Assembly (NCBI RefSeq): GCF_030272615.1
Contig: NC_081412.1
Location: forward strand, 26,258,501 to 26,318,500
Origin: Cryptomeria japonica
Taxonomy: Eukaryota; Streptophyta; Pinopsida; Cupressales; Cupressaceae
DNA length: 60,000 nt
Reading direction: 5' to 3'
In this document: piece after piece, positions 21,894-34,258 of the stretch
Position numbering within the stretch: the first letter of the stretch is position 1
Layout of the letters: every line of letters begins with the position of its first letter
The notes under the pieces: model-generated
What the model was told of the DNA's origin: nothing
The model's database searches: none
Seen by the model: only the letters and a program-made list of their open reading frames with translations
Position numbers and translations under genes: made by a program

Positions 21894-23940
21894 TCAGGCA
21901 CTAACTCTTAAGTCGCCAATAGTTCCTTGATCTATCCTTCTTGAAGCCAAATTCCAATAAAATCCCTTCATCTTTTCTAGTCTAGCCCATTTGGCTTCTT
22001 CTGTAGTTGCATCATAGCATTTGTTTGAAATCTTGCATCCCAACAATGGCCACATGAGGATAGGGGGCTGAAAGATCAAAGGTAGTCAGTCATTGTTTTT
22101 CATCCTACCCAAATAGATGTATTTAGGGGCTCTTTGTATAGCTGCATGAAAATTTGGCAGGGAATGAGGTTCACCCTATTTCAAGTCCTCTGGCAAATTA
22201 TTCCAATGTTGAATCGGGCAGTCAATTGCAGTTACACTTTCATTCTTAATCAAGTGTTCATATGCTTGGAATATATCTTCCCTCATTGGTAATACCTGAC
22301 TCCTTACATCTGGCCTTGTTAATAGCTTCTGCCAATCATAATAAAGAACCCTTGGGTCTTTGGCTTCGGTCCTAAGTGGAAATGGACAATCAAATTCAAG
22401 ATTCCTATATGCTTTGGCCTGAGTTCCCATGCTAATTTCATTTTGCACCCATGACATTAATGCTTTTAGGTGGATGTCACCGATGTATAACAAGGGATTC
22501 CACTCTGTTAGAATTCACAACATAGTTATGCAAGTAAAATTCACACAATAAATTTTTAATAGCTGCTGGAGAGGTCTGATAAGCATCATAAAATTCTTTC
22601 AGGGTGTCTAAAGAAGAGCTAAGATCTCTAATAATGTGGTTTAGCTTAAAACTTAAATACCACTCTTTTAGATGCAAAGCATAAACTCATGGTGGAGCCC
22701 TACATTGCATTAATTCAGGGACCATACTGGTAATTATATCAATCTTAGCTTCCAATTCTTCAATCTTATCATCCCTCCTTTCAATTTCCCTATGTTTCTT
22801 ATCAATAATTTCATGTAACCTGGCCCTCTCTATCTCCCACTACCTATAAAATGTTAATGCAATAGACAAACTAGTGAGAGATGATGGAGATCTGATTATT
22901 GTTACCTTAGGGCATGGAATTTCTTCAACAAGGTCTTCAAATTGCCCTGCCACATATGCCAGACTTGAAAGTCTGTCAGCGCCATGTTCTTCCTGGATTT
23001 TAACCTTTGTTGGACTCCCACGCTCCTCTTCTGTTTCAACTGAAATAACCTCTGTTGCATCACCTGTTGGAGAAACTTTCTGTGTACTACTCTGAGTCCT
23101 TCTTGCATATACCTTTGGAGTAGTTGCGGGAATGGTTTCTACTAGAGGCTTTGCTGCAGGAGTATTTCCCTTTGGCCTACGTCTCTTGGTTGCAGGAGAA
23201 ACCTATGTTGCTTGAGGCTAAACCATAGTTTCATCTTCTGGATCAATTGTTTTTAATTCTTTCCCTTTTCTTTTAGAAGATGTCGCTCCTCTTTGGAAAT
23301 AAGTGGAGGGATGCACAATGTTTGTTTCCACTATCTCTTCCTCTGTCACAGTCAAAGGTTCTTTGGAAATGGGAGGTTCATTTCCTATAGAAATTATAGG
23401 AGATGAGGGCTCTCCTATATCCTCCTCTTGTGCTACTAATTCCTCTACAACAGGAGCATCTTCAACCCTAAATTGCAGTATATCTTCAAATACTCCCCAT
23501 GTCATTTGAGAAACATCCCTAAGAGAACATTTTACCAACAATTTTATCAAACCATGATGATTGACAGAATGATTTCCATTCTTCTGTGTTTCTTTGGCAC
23601 TTATGGAAAGAAGGTGGTATAGAAAATTTGGAACATTTACCCTTTGGCCATGTCGTAAATGACTAAGCAATTTGAAATGGGCAGAATGTAAATTTAAATA
23701 CCTTCCATCGCAGGTAATGTATTTTATTATATACAATGCCACCTGGGGCCATTCTGCTAGAAGAGATACCCATCTGGCTCCCTGCTTGTCCATCATTAGA
23801 GGTCCATCTATGGGGTGTGTAAATTCTACTCTAGCACTTCTTACATCCTTTGATTCAGAAAATAGTTCTCCTTCCTGCAGCAACCCAATAACTTCAATTA
23901 TTCGTTGTTCTATAGCAATAACCCTTAATCCTTTGACAGA
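21894..23940 (-). pseudogene. Post-integrase ORF (env-position, plant-transposon-protein-like), broken
   Basis: A long frame follows the cut integrase. The N-terminal part (23883-23218) has 'DGPLMMDKQGARWVSLLAEW' and 'RVNVPNFLYHLLSISAKE', resembling the domain found in ORFs downstream of pol in Athila-type elements. A Pro/Ser/Thr/Glu-rich and basic stretch follows, then a charged coiled-coil-like segment near 22860-22720, then a helical C-terminal part. Stops include TAG at 23218-23220 and 23203-23205 and a TGA near 22689. A frameshift near 22490 moves the end (22493-21894) to another frame. No convincing transmembrane segment is visible, so calling it an envelope protein is not justified. 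Confidence 0.6.
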
Positions 23941-24539
23941 AGCTTCCTCTTGAGGAACTCAGCCACTCTATTATCTCTTGCATGTGTCATAGCTTGTGCT
24001 TCCACCCATTTGGTTACATAATCAGTACATAGCAGAATATAAGATTTTCCATTGGAAGGGGGATCAATTGGCCCAACAAAATCTAATCCCCATTTATCAA
24101 ATGGTGCAACTAATATCTGTGGATATAATGGCATCTCATCAGATCTAGTAGTCCTACCCATGCGCTGGCATTTGTCACATTTCTTTGTATATTGTGTTGC
24201 CTCCTTATATAATGTTGGCCAATAATATCCTGTGCTTAATATTTTAAGTGTTGTTCTCTTAGCAGCAAAATGTCCTCCACATGGTTCATCATGACATGCA
24301 TGTAGGATATCATATGTTTCATCCTCTCTAACAAATCTTCTCATGACCTAGCCAGGTCCAGTATAGAATAAACAATCAACAATCCATGAGAAGTTACAGC
24401 TTTTCTCAACCAACAACCTTCTTTCTTTAGGAGAGAAATGAATTGGCATTTTATTAGCAGCTAAATAATTGGCAATATCAGCATACCAGGGAGTGTGTGC
24501 ACTGTATAAGGAATAAATGTTCATCTGGAAAAGCATCAT
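23925..24539 (-). pseudogene. Integrase, C-terminally truncated, no third catalytic residue
   Basis: gypsy integrase. The H2C2 zinc-binding region is present ('HACHDEPCGGHFAAKRTTLK' to 'KCDKCQRMG'). The first Asp of the catalytic triad is in 'KWGLDFVGPID' and the second in 'LLCTDYVTKWVEA'. The frame then reaches 'FLKRKLLSKD' and stops at 23925, so the DDE Glu and the C-terminal domain are absent. The next ORF begins at once in another frame, so an internal deletion is likely rather than simple decay. A TAG also splits the N-terminal part near 24345. The copy cannot make a working integrase. Confidence 0.88.
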
Positions 24540-24651
24540 CTATGGCTGTAGGATCATCCTGCAATTGAAGCCTAGAAAGATAATCCGCAACCACATTGGA
24601 TTTTCTTGGTTTAGCAATAACTGTGATATCGAATTCGTGCATCAACAGTAA

Positions 24652-26064
24652 CTAACGAGCCAATCTTCCTATAGTTGAAGGTTTTTTCATGAGATATCTG
24701 ATTGCGGTATGATCAATATGCACAAATATAGGATATCCTATTATATGATGCATAAATTTGTTGAGTGCATAGATAACTGCTAACATTTCCTTTTTAGTGA
24801 CTGTGTAATTTAGCTCAGGCCCCTGCATGTTCTTGTTGATATAATAAATTGCACTCCCCAAATTATTAATCTTATGTCCTAAGACTGCTCCTATGGCATA
24901 CTCAGATGCATCTGTGTGAATTTGAAATGGTAAGGACCAGTTTGGACCTTTAAGAACCGGTGCTTGGGTCAAAGTTTGTTTGAGCTTCAAGAAAGCTTCA
25001 TTGCATGAGGAGGTCCATTTAAATTCCATATCCTTGGTCAAAAGAGAGTATAAAGGGCTTGCAATTTTGTTGAAATCTTTGATTAACCTCCTGTAATATC
25101 CAGCATGACCAAGAAAACTTCTAACATCTTTTTTCTTTACCGGTGCTGTGATATTTTGAATAACTTCTATTTTTGCTGGGTTAACTTGTATTCCATTTAT
25201 AGAGATATTATGACCAAGAACTATACCTTCCTGCATCATCATGAAGCACTTTTCACTATTCAATGATAAATTATAGTCTTCACACCATTGCAAAACTTTC
25301 TTCAGGTTCTCCATTGCTTCTTCAAATTCTGAATCATAGGTTGTAAAATCATCCATATAAATTTCCATGTTGTCTTGAGAAATATATGAGAATATGCTCA
25401 TCACTGCTCTTTGAAAAGTAGCTGGAGCATTACATAATCCAAAAGGAAGAACATAATATGCATATGTTCCCCAAGGACAAGTAAATGTAGTCTTCTCTTG
25501 ATCCTCTGGGGCAATTTGAATCTGGTTGTAGCCACTGAATCCATCAAGAAATGAGAAATATCGCTTCCCTACCAAGGAGTCTAATACTTGATCCACAAAT
25601 GGTAATGGAAAATGATCCTTCCTGGTTGCCAAATTCAAAGCTCTGTAATCAACACATACTCTCCATTTTGTTCCTTTGTTGGGAACTATCACTAAAGGTA
25701 ATACCCATTGACTATATGAAATAGGATAGATAAACCCAACATTTAACAATTTCTGCAATTCTTCTTTGACTATTTCTCTTAATGCAGGATTGATTCTTCT
25801 TTGTGGTTGTCTGAGTGGTCTACAATCTTCTTTGATGTAGATACGGTGGATACAAACTGCAGTATCAATTCCATGCATATCCTTGTAATCCCATGCAAAG
25901 GCATGTTTATGACATTTGAGCAAGTCCACAAGTGCTACTCTTTGAGTTTCTGTAAGATTACTGTTGATATTCAAATATTTGTTTGAATCAACTTCCACTT
26001 TGATAATAAGATCAATCTGAGATACATCAGAAAAATGAGAAGTGCAAACCTCCTGCGGCAACAA
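24652..26064 (-). pseudogene. gypsy reverse transcriptase-RNase H
   Basis: 470 codons are open. The polymerase core spans about residues 85-260: 'KWRVCVDYRALNLATRKDHF' (133-152), catalytic Asp in 'FLDGFSGYNQI' (Asp174), 'LPFGLCNAPATFQRAVM' (206-222) and 'YMDDF' (Asp238-Asp239). Thumb and connection follow ('FLGHAGYYRRLIKDF'), then RNase H with 'HTDASEYAIGAVLG' and 'TKKEMLAVIYAL'. The frame stops at TAG 24652-24654 in 'GRLAR', inside RNase H, and resumes in frame for about 50 codons before a frameshift into integrase. The catalytic residues are intact, but pol as a whole is not translatable. Confidence 0.92.
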
Positions 26065-26255
26065 AGTATGTAGTATATTAGTGGCTTAGGAAAGTCTGAT
26101 TCTGAAATATTTGATACTAAGTTTTGTGACTGCTTCTCTTGTCTTAACTCATTTGTCAGAATTTTATAAAGAATTGAGTCATCATCATGAAGTTGGATGA
26201 ATGGTCCTCTATTAATCATCATAAGGTGATTGATAGAGTCAACTCCTTCTTCAAA

Positions 26256-26907
26256 TTATTCTCCCAAGTTAGGCCAAATGACTTGTTGTTGATCAAATTG
26301 GGGTTGAGCGGGAGAATACAAAGCTAATGTTTTGGTAGTATTTCCATCTAAGATAGTCATATCCCCTGACCGACATCCAATATATGCATCAGTTGTAGCA
26401 AGCCAAGGTCTTCCCCAGATCACTGGATATCCTCCCAATGTGTCCTTAGGAGATAGGATCATAAAGTCTGTAGAGTATTCCCAAGAATCCAAAGCAACAA
26501 CTATATCTTCAATCATACCATCAGGTCGAACTGTAAAACTATCAACAAGTTGTAGGACTGTAGGTGTAGGTCTGAGACTAGTTATTTCAAGCCGCTTCAT
26601 AATATCCCTTGTCATAACATTAATGGATGCTCCCAAATCTGTCAAAGCATTTGTTATCTAAGTTCCATTAATGACTATATTCACAACATGGCTACCAAGA
26701 TCAGCATACTTAGAAATTGAAACTTTTCCTAACATATATATCAACCAATTGACCCATTACATGCACTGTTTGTGAATCTTTTTTCTTTCTTCCAGGCTTT
26801 TTTAGACATGCTTCCCTAAGTGCCTTATTGTATATAGATACATCCTTTATAGCTTGTAACAATGGGATTTTAACACATACATGTTTCAGATGATCTATAA
26901 TATCCAA
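26256..26907 (-). pseudogene. gypsy aspartic protease region
   Basis: The upstream part (26907-26710) has 'KIPLLQAIKDVSIYNKALRE', a conserved linker before protease in Athila-type elements. The protease proper (26645-26256) shows 'TDLGASINVM' as the catalytic Asp motif and 'GYPVIWGRPWLATTDAYIG' as the flap/C-terminal hallmark. Stops separate it from the linker and from reverse transcriptase (near 26252). Confidence 0.8.
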
Positions 26908-27236
26908 ACTTTGCTCCTATTCTGGAAGAATCTCTTTTTCTTGCAACCTCTAAGGAAATGGGGGTAGTTGTTGATTTTGAGGTATTGGGACTATTGGACT
27001 AGAGATTTCTTATTCTTTGGGTATTTCAATTATAACTGGAGGGGACGGATTAGGCAAAGTTTTCCCAGATCTGAGGTGAATATCACTTATAGATAGAGAA
27101 TAGGTTGGGTATTTATTAGGATCAGCTGAATAAACTTGTTGTTGTTGCTTAGATTTTCTATTAGGATTCTACATTGGTTGAGTGGGCAGCTATGTGGGTT
27201 TAGGTGGAACAGTAGTGGCTGCAGGGGGAGGCATTA

Positions 27237-28711
27237 TTATAGGTGGTTGTGGCTGCTTAATAGGCTACTTATATCCAGAAGATTGATTAGTCCATGGTTG
27301 AATCCCCCTCCATTGAGGAGCAGGTTGCCAATTTCCTTGAAATTGTTGCCATGGTCCCTGAGGTGGAGATCAATTTCCTTGTGGCTGCTAACACTATGGA
27401 GTTTGACTGGAAAAATGTTGCCCTTTGCCTTGAGGACCATACCAATTTGGATAACTACCAAAATTTTGAGCATATGGAGATTACCATTGATTATTTGGTG
27501 CATAGGAATTTCCACTATAACCAAAAAAAGAAAGTGGATTAGGAGGCATACCTTGTCGTGGAAAATTTGGCCTTCTTTGAGCAACATAGGAAACTTGTTC
27601 ATCATCACCTTGTATTGTCTTGAAGTCAAGAACTTCAAGATTTGCAACAATTTTACATCTGCAGTCTCTTTTCCTTTGTCTACAATGAGGGCAGAATTCT
27701 GCAAGAACTGCATCATCTTCCTCATGCTTCTTCTTAGCCAAGAGTGTGTCCAGTTGAGTAGCCATATTATTTATGATATCCTCCTTAAAGTCCTTCAACA
27801 AATGACTAAGTTCCATTCTAGAAACACCATTACTAGATGTTGATGAAGAAACTCCTGGCTTGAAACGCCTGTTTTTCTTAGAAGCAGATCTGGAATACTT
27901 CTGACAAATTTGTCCAATGTCATTCCATGTGGATTGTGTTTTTTCACCTCCTCCCATAAGATCCAAAGCATCAATATATTAATCATTGATTCCTCTCAAA
28001 AATATCAGCTTGAGAGAATCTTCATTTAGAGTGCTATGCTTGGACTTTTTGACATTGAATAGAAACCTCTCCCGATAATCTTCAAGACTCTTATCTTCTT
28101 TCTGTGTCATTCTAAAAATATCATCCCCATGGCGATCAGTGCCTCTACAATAATCCTTGTATTTTCTGAGAAATAATTGTTTCATCTCATCCCATGTAGT
28201 GATTGTGCTACTCCCTAGACTCATAAACCATCTTAAGAATGATTCTTTCAAAGTGGCAGGGAATATTTTGAGTCTATGGACATTTGTAGTATAATCAAAA
28301 CTCCTACAGAGGACATCAAATTCAAACAAGAATGTGTTTGAGTCCTTTGTCACTAATCCATAGAATTTAGGGAGGGAAGAAGCTGGAATGTTCTTGAGAT
28401 TAGCATTATCATGTTGATCTGAGATAGGAAACTCAAATGTCGGTGCCAAAGGTGGGGGTGGATTATTCCCACCAGGAGGTGGATTTCCTTGCATTGGGCT
28501 TTTGGGAGAATTCACTAAATGAAATTCTTCTTTTGGAGGTCCAAAGAGAAAATGGAGGTTGTTCTCTAAAAATTCAGATTTAGGATGGTTAAATTTTTTT
28601 GGGATTTGATAAATTTCAGAAAAAAGGATTTACATCTGGGGGGTCAATTTCTACATGATTAGGATGACTGGGGAGGAATCTACCTTGAGCATCTCTTCTT
28701 CGCCTATGCAT
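27237..28711 (-). pseudogene. gypsy gag polyprotein
   Basis: The start is taken at ATG 28711 ('MHRRRRDAQGRF'), the first ATG after the PBS leader. A frameshift follows; the main domain lies at 28515-27979 with 'ASSLPKFYGLVTKDSNTFLF', 'PATLKESFLRWFMSL' and 'QLFLRKYKDYCRGTDRHGDD', the retrotransposon gag signature. A TAA at 27979-27981 splits it from an in-frame continuation (27966-27481) with a basic patch, a coiled-coil-like segment and a cysteine motif CPHCRQRKRDCRC. A Gln/Asn/Pro-rich tail reaches about 27237. An antisense plus-strand frame here is a shadow. Confidence 0.85.
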
Positions 28712-28809
28712 GCAGGTTCATAGAAATTACTTAACAATCAAGTCTATCAAAAACAACTAAACTAAAAACTAAAGAGATAATAACCATAACAGGTTCTTAG
28801 TTTGACACC

Positions 28810-28828
28810 ATCCCCGACAATAGCGCCA
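28810..28828 (-). other. Primer binding site
   Basis: The minus strand reads TGGCGCTATTGTCGGGGAT, four bases inside the 5' LTR end ...GGACTGAACA. TGGCGC-type sites complementary to a tRNA 3' end are usual in Athila and Tat/Ogre elements. I infer the tRNA (Asp or Arg type) only loosely. Confidence 0.8.
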
Positions 28829-28832
28829 AAAA

Positions 28833-30104
28833 TGTTCAGTCCAACAATAGGAATAATAATTATAGTTAAAGTCTCAACTCGAAGTTTGGACATTCACTCT
28901 GTGAAGTTACTATCTCCATAGCTAGTGTTCATTTGATTGTCAACTCAGGGACGTAATACTTGAAATGGGTCTGCACTATATATGCACTAAGTTCCTATGA
29001 TAGCTACCTTGCATTACTGCAACAACTAACATCTATGCGGGAAAAGTAAGCAAGAATCAAAACAACTGAATGGCTACATGAAAAACTTTGCATTGACATA
29101 AATTTCACTCAAGAAATACTAACTAAGTCCAAAGCTGCCAAACAAGAATAACTCTATTTTCTTTGGCTATAGGAATAGTCAATGGATCTGTTTCCAATGG
29201 CTATAGGAACAGTCAATGCAAGGACGTCTACTACAGTGAAAGAAGAAAACTAAATTTAACAAAGGCACAGGAACACTCACCAAGTGGGCCCCCTTGGATG
29301 AGTGCTTCCAGGCTTCCAAAATAACTCTAAGTTCTCAGAATAACATATCTTTATTCATTGTTTCTCAAAAGTCGATACATTATTCAAAATCAAAAGAAAC
29401 TCAAAACACTATGCAACTTAATTTCTAAATCTTCTACTCTTTTCCTTCTCTTTTCTTTCTAACCTCATAAAAGAGATAAAGACACTTATTTAAAAGAAAA
29501 TAATAACTTCCTACAATTAAGATCACGCCGATGAGAAGAGGTGGATAACATTCATGAAGGAGAACAGTCAAAGTTAAGCCAATAAAAACGTGGATCTAAA
29601 CCAAACCACAGCCAAAACATAGCATGGCGGTATTACAAGATTGATACCCACTAGAGTCAGACATAAATGAGTCTTGCGCACCTACTTCTCCTCTGTCGTT
29701 CCTTACACTCATTATCCTCTTCGTTGTTTTGAACTTTTATTCACGTCCTTGAATATCTCAAACTGCAATTGGCGTGACAGGAGAACCTTCTCTACAGCAT
29801 CTCATTTATTCCTGCAATTAAAAAGAGAACACATACAAGCATACACATATCTATTTTAATTAATCATAACATCTATTAATTTCACACATGATATCGCCTA
29901 TGACAATCCATATGGCAACAATAATAAATCACATGGCTACAGGAATAACTACCAAAGACAAAACATGATTTAATGGGTTCAATTAACATCTGAAATGCAT
30001 ATAGTCAAACTTTAATACATCATTACCATCCCATCATATAAATCAAAATATGACAAAAACTTATGAGTTCTAGGAATAAAAGGAGCTAAATTTTCAGCTC
30101 ATCA
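28833..30104 (-). repeat. 5' LTR of the Athila-type element, complete
   Basis: 1272 bp with TG...CA ends (minus: TGATGAGCTG to GGACTGAACA). Its inner 356 bp (28833-29188) are missing from the other LTR. Confidence 0.85.
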
Positions 30105-30105
30105 G

Positions 30106-32984
30106 TGGATCCGTTACATCCTAAGTCACGTGCATGATGAATTCATATGGCTCGATAGACCCCACAAAATCACCAAGCAAGTGATCTGTGTTGTAACTAG
30201 TTTGGTTGAAACCGGTGATGTGCCCAGTCTGAGAAAGGTATCAAATGACACCATTATTGCTACCATTGGTTCGAAGTTTGACAACAAAGTCGTTACTGTA
30301 AATGATATTTTGGAGAATGATGTAAAGTTTGCTTCAATGGTAGTTGGATACAAGGTCTACCAGTCCAACTAGTACAACTCTATCTCTGGTACCGTCATAT
30401 ACTCTACTTATCAGATGCTTAAAGAGGATAAGAGGTATGACCTGTGCATGACACTTTTGAATGAGTTATTGAGAAATCTAAAGAAAATTAAGCAGGACAA
30501 AAAGCATACTTTTAAATATGGTACACTCCTTATTTGCCTAGCACTATACTTCTTGCAAGAGGTACCTGGTATAAATGACAAAGTCCAATGGGCCTATGAT
30601 AGACCGGTGGCCATGCAAATCAATAAAGGTCTATGGGGAATTGGTGATCCTATTGTGAGGATATCTGCCCTCTAGGGATACTTTAAAACCTTCCAAGCCT
30701 CAATGAAGAATAGGGAAAGGATTCGTAAGGAGGTGGTTGAGAAGTATGAGCAAACCATTTGCTTCATGGTGGATAAGGATCAATGCCTGATGGAAGCAGT
30801 GGAGCCCCAGATAGTCTGGATCATGCCCATGGGGTATGAAGTTGACTCTATTACACTTCAAGCGTATGCACAACATTGTCTGAGTCAACTGGTAGATCCC
30901 AAAGAAAGGGGATTTGGGACACTTAAAGAAAAGGACCTTAGTCTGCACCAGCAGTTCACTGCTCCTACTAGGAAGAGAGAGGTGATCAAGATGGCAGAAG
31001 AAGTAGCTGCTCAAATGGGATTCACCAAGGAGGAGGTGAAGAAGGCCAGAGAAAAATATGCTCAAAAGGAGGCAACTAAGTGTGTTCCTTCTCTGGTGGC
31101 ACAACCTGCTAAGCCTACTTCATCCGGAAAAGGTGTGCTAAAGCAAAAGGAAAAACCAAATAACTTATGTTATTGTATCTCTGGTGGCCTCAAAAATAGA
31201 ATTTGAGGAAGAGGTAGGAAGAGCGAAGAAAAAGGGTGAATTTTTCTCTGACAGGTGAGGAAGCCTCGATCCGGTGGAGCACAACCTAGCAAAAAGCCCA
31301 ACCTAGCAAAAAGCCCAAGTCAGATCTTGCTCCCTCCGGAAGACCCCAAAGAAGAAAATAGTTCAAAAGTCAATTGGACAAGGACCTTGAATCGGGAAAT
31401 ATAGAAGGTAAGTATACAATAATTCCTCCACTGTCAGCAGACCAGTTGATAGATGAGATATTAGTGGATGAAAATTTAAAGAATCATGAAGCAAATTTTG
31501 ACAATTTTGATGATGGTGATCAAAGAAAAGTAGAGGAAGCGGTAGTATTGTATTTACACAATTTTAGTAAGACATTGATTGAATTAGAGAATTCCATTCC
31601 AAAGGACCTATATAACTTAATAGATGCTAGAAGGATGAATGCGAGTACAATGGATAGAGAAATGAAGGAGAGAGAACTTGTAAATAGATGTACATGTATC
31701 ACTCATAATGAAGTTAACAGATTGATTGAAGAAGCCAATAAAAAGGAATTCAGAAGTAAGAACAAAATAAACAGGTTGATGATTGGTAATGTTGAGGAGG
31801 TCAAAAAAGAAACAGAGGAAATATGGAAGAAGATTATTCAAAATGACCCTCTATATAAGGATGCCTTTAAATCATCTTAGCCGAAAGAAAAGCAAGGTGA
31901 TTCTGAAAGTCAGAAGGTTGAGACTCAGTCTGAAGATAAACTAGAAGACCAAGGAAACATCACAATTGATGATGAGACCGATGACAATCCTTCGGTGACT
32001 AACAACACTGTAGCCCCTGAAATTCAATAGACTGATATTGGGGACAAGGGTGAGATGAAGGATGTTGAGTCTAGAGAAGCTGAGGTATCCAAGGTGGACA
32101 AAGGAAAAGGCATAGCTGATCCGGCAATTGCCACTCCTCTGGTAACAGGGATCCCACCTCAAATCAATCTTGATTGGTCAGTTGATATTGGCAAGATGTC
32201 TCCTGTAGAGAAGCTTATGCTTGCTACTGCAGTCCAAGCTCAAGCCAGTCAAGACTTGGTGAAATATGAGATTGAAGATAAAAATATAATTTTGATGTCT
32301 ATTGATGTTTTGCAAAAGGTGGCTACCAATGTACAGTTAGATTCAAATAACAACCCCTCCGATAAATTGATACAATTGATTAACAATGTAAATAGAAATT
32401 TTGATTCTTTAAAAAAGATGGCTACTCAGAAAGTTTTGGATAGATTTAAGGAAGTCAGAAAATAAACATTCTTGAAAATGATTGAAGATGACAAGGTGAC
32501 ATTGAATAAGAGACTGCAGACCATTTCTGACACATTGTCAGAAGCCAGTAAACTGTATAAATCTTGTCTCATTTTGCCAAAATTCACCTTTGATATTGAC
32601 AAGCAAATAAATGATTGCCAAGGCAATCTCCCATGTATCTCACAATATTTTGACCCTAATGTATCATTAAACAAAAGCATTGAAGGATAGATTATAGCCT
32701 TGAATGATCATATCTTCGGCCTTCAAGTTGATAAGGAGAAATTTTTGAGGAAAGTGGATGAACTCCAGAACTTGATTACTATCTGGTTAGATACTATGTT
32801 GAGCAATAAGGCAGATTGTATGAAGGAAATGGTCCAACTTGTACCATCAAATCTGAGAGAGTTAGAAATTCATGCCACGGTATTAAATGAATTTATCACA
32901 ATTTTGGATAACTTGAAGAGTGGGTGGGAGACTCGCTTGGGATTTTTGAAGATCGTTTATGCTAACCTATTCAAATATTTGTAA
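30106..32984 (+). pseudogene. Unknown long ORF of a non-autonomous LTR element
   Basis: Readable from the left breakpoint as about 960 codons. Frame 1 runs 30106-31206 with TAG at 30370 and 30673; the frame switches by 31374, then continues to TAA 32984 with stops at 31878, 32028, 32463 and 32688. The N-terminal third is globular ('FIWLDRPHKITKQVICVVTS', 'VKFASMVVGYKVY'). The middle is a Lys/Glu-rich helix ('MGFTKEEVKKAREKYAQ'), followed by an acidic low-complexity linker. The C-terminal third is heptad-like and probably coiled coil. No zinc knuckle, protease or polymerase motif is seen. A gag-like structural role is possible but unsupported. Confidence 0.6.
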
Positions 32985-33226
32985 AGTATTCATTTGTATA
33001 TCATTTTTGGGCAACATCCCATCTTTGGCATTGCTGTCAAAGGGGGAGAGATAAGGTGAAATATGTACAAACTAATTGTGTATAGAATCTATAGTCTAGT
33101 GTAGTGTAGATTCTTGGATTGTTGATCTAAGGGGGATCCTTAGAATTGTTTTATTCTTTCATCTGGTGTACAGGTTTCATAGGTTTCAACACTTAGCCAT
33201 TTTTCACAAGTGTTGTCATCAATGCC

Positions 33227-33238
33227 AAAGGGGGAGAT
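33227..33238 (+). other. Polypurine tract before 3' LTR
   Basis: AAAGGGGGAGAT directly precedes TGTTGGC. A second, similar purine run (CAAAGGGGGAGAGATA) lies near 33037-33052, about 190 bp upstream. Confidence 0.8.
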
Positions 33239-34258
33239 TGTTGGCAATTGACACTCATCTAGTGATTTCAGGTAACTTTTGGTGGTTGATTGTTTGTTCA
33301 GGGTTGTCATTGATGGTAACTCTTCACAAATTTTTGTGGTGATTTGATCTAGCAGTTGTGACTCATTGTATCCAGAAGTTGGTGTTAACCAGTAGCCAGT
33401 TAACCAATAAAACAATGTAAAATGCGGTATTTCGGTAACATGTTGGTCTGAAATGATTTCTGATGATTGCGGTGTTTTCGATGATTGTTTTTGTGATCTC
33501 AATGATAGGGAAGACCTTTGGGAAGCGTGTGATTATAATCTTTTGGTTCGGTGCTATGTTTTGTTTGAGATTGAAGTCGACTTTGAGCTACACGTTTCAT
33601 CTCTCAAAGTCGACATGAAGGAGATTGTTTTTGTGTTATGACCGGATATATAAGATCGATCTGGCGATTGATTTTCGTGATGTTAGAGAAGTAGTAATCA
33701 GTTTTGGTGCGATTGAGCACATTTTTCGTGTGTGCATTTTGCTTTTAGACCAACCGGTAGCTGACTGAGACATAAACAAAGTATTCAGCAGAGCAGAGAC
33801 AGACAGAGATTCAGATCTTAACTGGAACTCATTTTTGCATATTTAGATGCTAATTAAGAGTTCATTTCATTGTACTTACTCATTGTAATCAAATTGTAAT
33901 TCGGTGAGACTTCCCTAAGGGTTGTAGCCCTTCGGGCAACTTTATTTGAGCAGTGAGCTCTAGGCAGTGAGCCAAAATGCAAGTGCATTCCCCATCTATG
34001 AAATATTTATGTACTCCTGGTCATCGTAAATTAATATTGTGGTTACATCCCCACCATGGTTTTTCCCTTTCCGGATTTCCATGTAAAAAATTTGGTGTTG
34101 TGGATTTGTGTATTCTGTATTTCATGTCTATGTTCTTTTCTGTTATGCATTGTTAACCGGTGGATAAAGAATAAGTTTGTGGATTCAATTTCCGATAGAT
34201 CACTAATTCATGCCCCCCCCCTCCCTCTCAGTGATCTCTGATTCTAATAGTTATTTCA
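33239..34258 (+). repeat. 3' LTR of the non-autonomous element
   Basis: Begins TGTTGGCAATTGAC and ends ...GTTATTTCA. The end was placed by alignment with the related minus-strand LTR at 54741-56242, which shares a C-run followed by CTCAGTG and a TTCA end. It contains a 'catccccaccatggtttttccc' type segment typical of such LTRs. Confidence 0.75.

Larger units (their letters stand above)
20926..30104 (-). mobile_element. Ty3/gypsy retrotransposon, Athila-type, degenerate
   Basis: Order in element orientation (right to left): 5' LTR (30104-28833), PBS (28828-28810), gag, protease, reverse transcriptase-RNase H, integrase, a further ORF, PPT (21851-21841) and 3' LTR (21840-20926). The PBS type, the large post-integrase ORF and the 'FLDGFSGYNQI'/'YMDDF' reverse transcriptase place it near Athila (inference). 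The LTRs differ about once every 15-20 bases by eye, so it is old. The 3' LTR lacks the last roughly 355 bp of the 5' LTR and no target duplication flanks the element. A post-insertion deletion therefore joined it to the foldback arm. Confidence 0.9.
30105..34258 (+). mobile_element. Non-autonomous LTR element, 5' part missing
   Basis: Plus-oriented: a long decayed ORF of unknown family, an untranslated stretch with GGGGGAG motifs, PPT, and a 3' LTR with TG...CA ends. No pol domain is present. Its left side is the outer border of the Athila-type 5' LTR, so the Athila-type element inserted into it; the matching 5' portion is not found left of 20926 and must have been deleted. The class resembles large retrotransposon derivatives. 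Confidence 0.7.

Noticed and set aside
27136-27843. 235-codon plus-strand frame
   Set aside because: Antisense shadow of the gypsy gag region; no domain.
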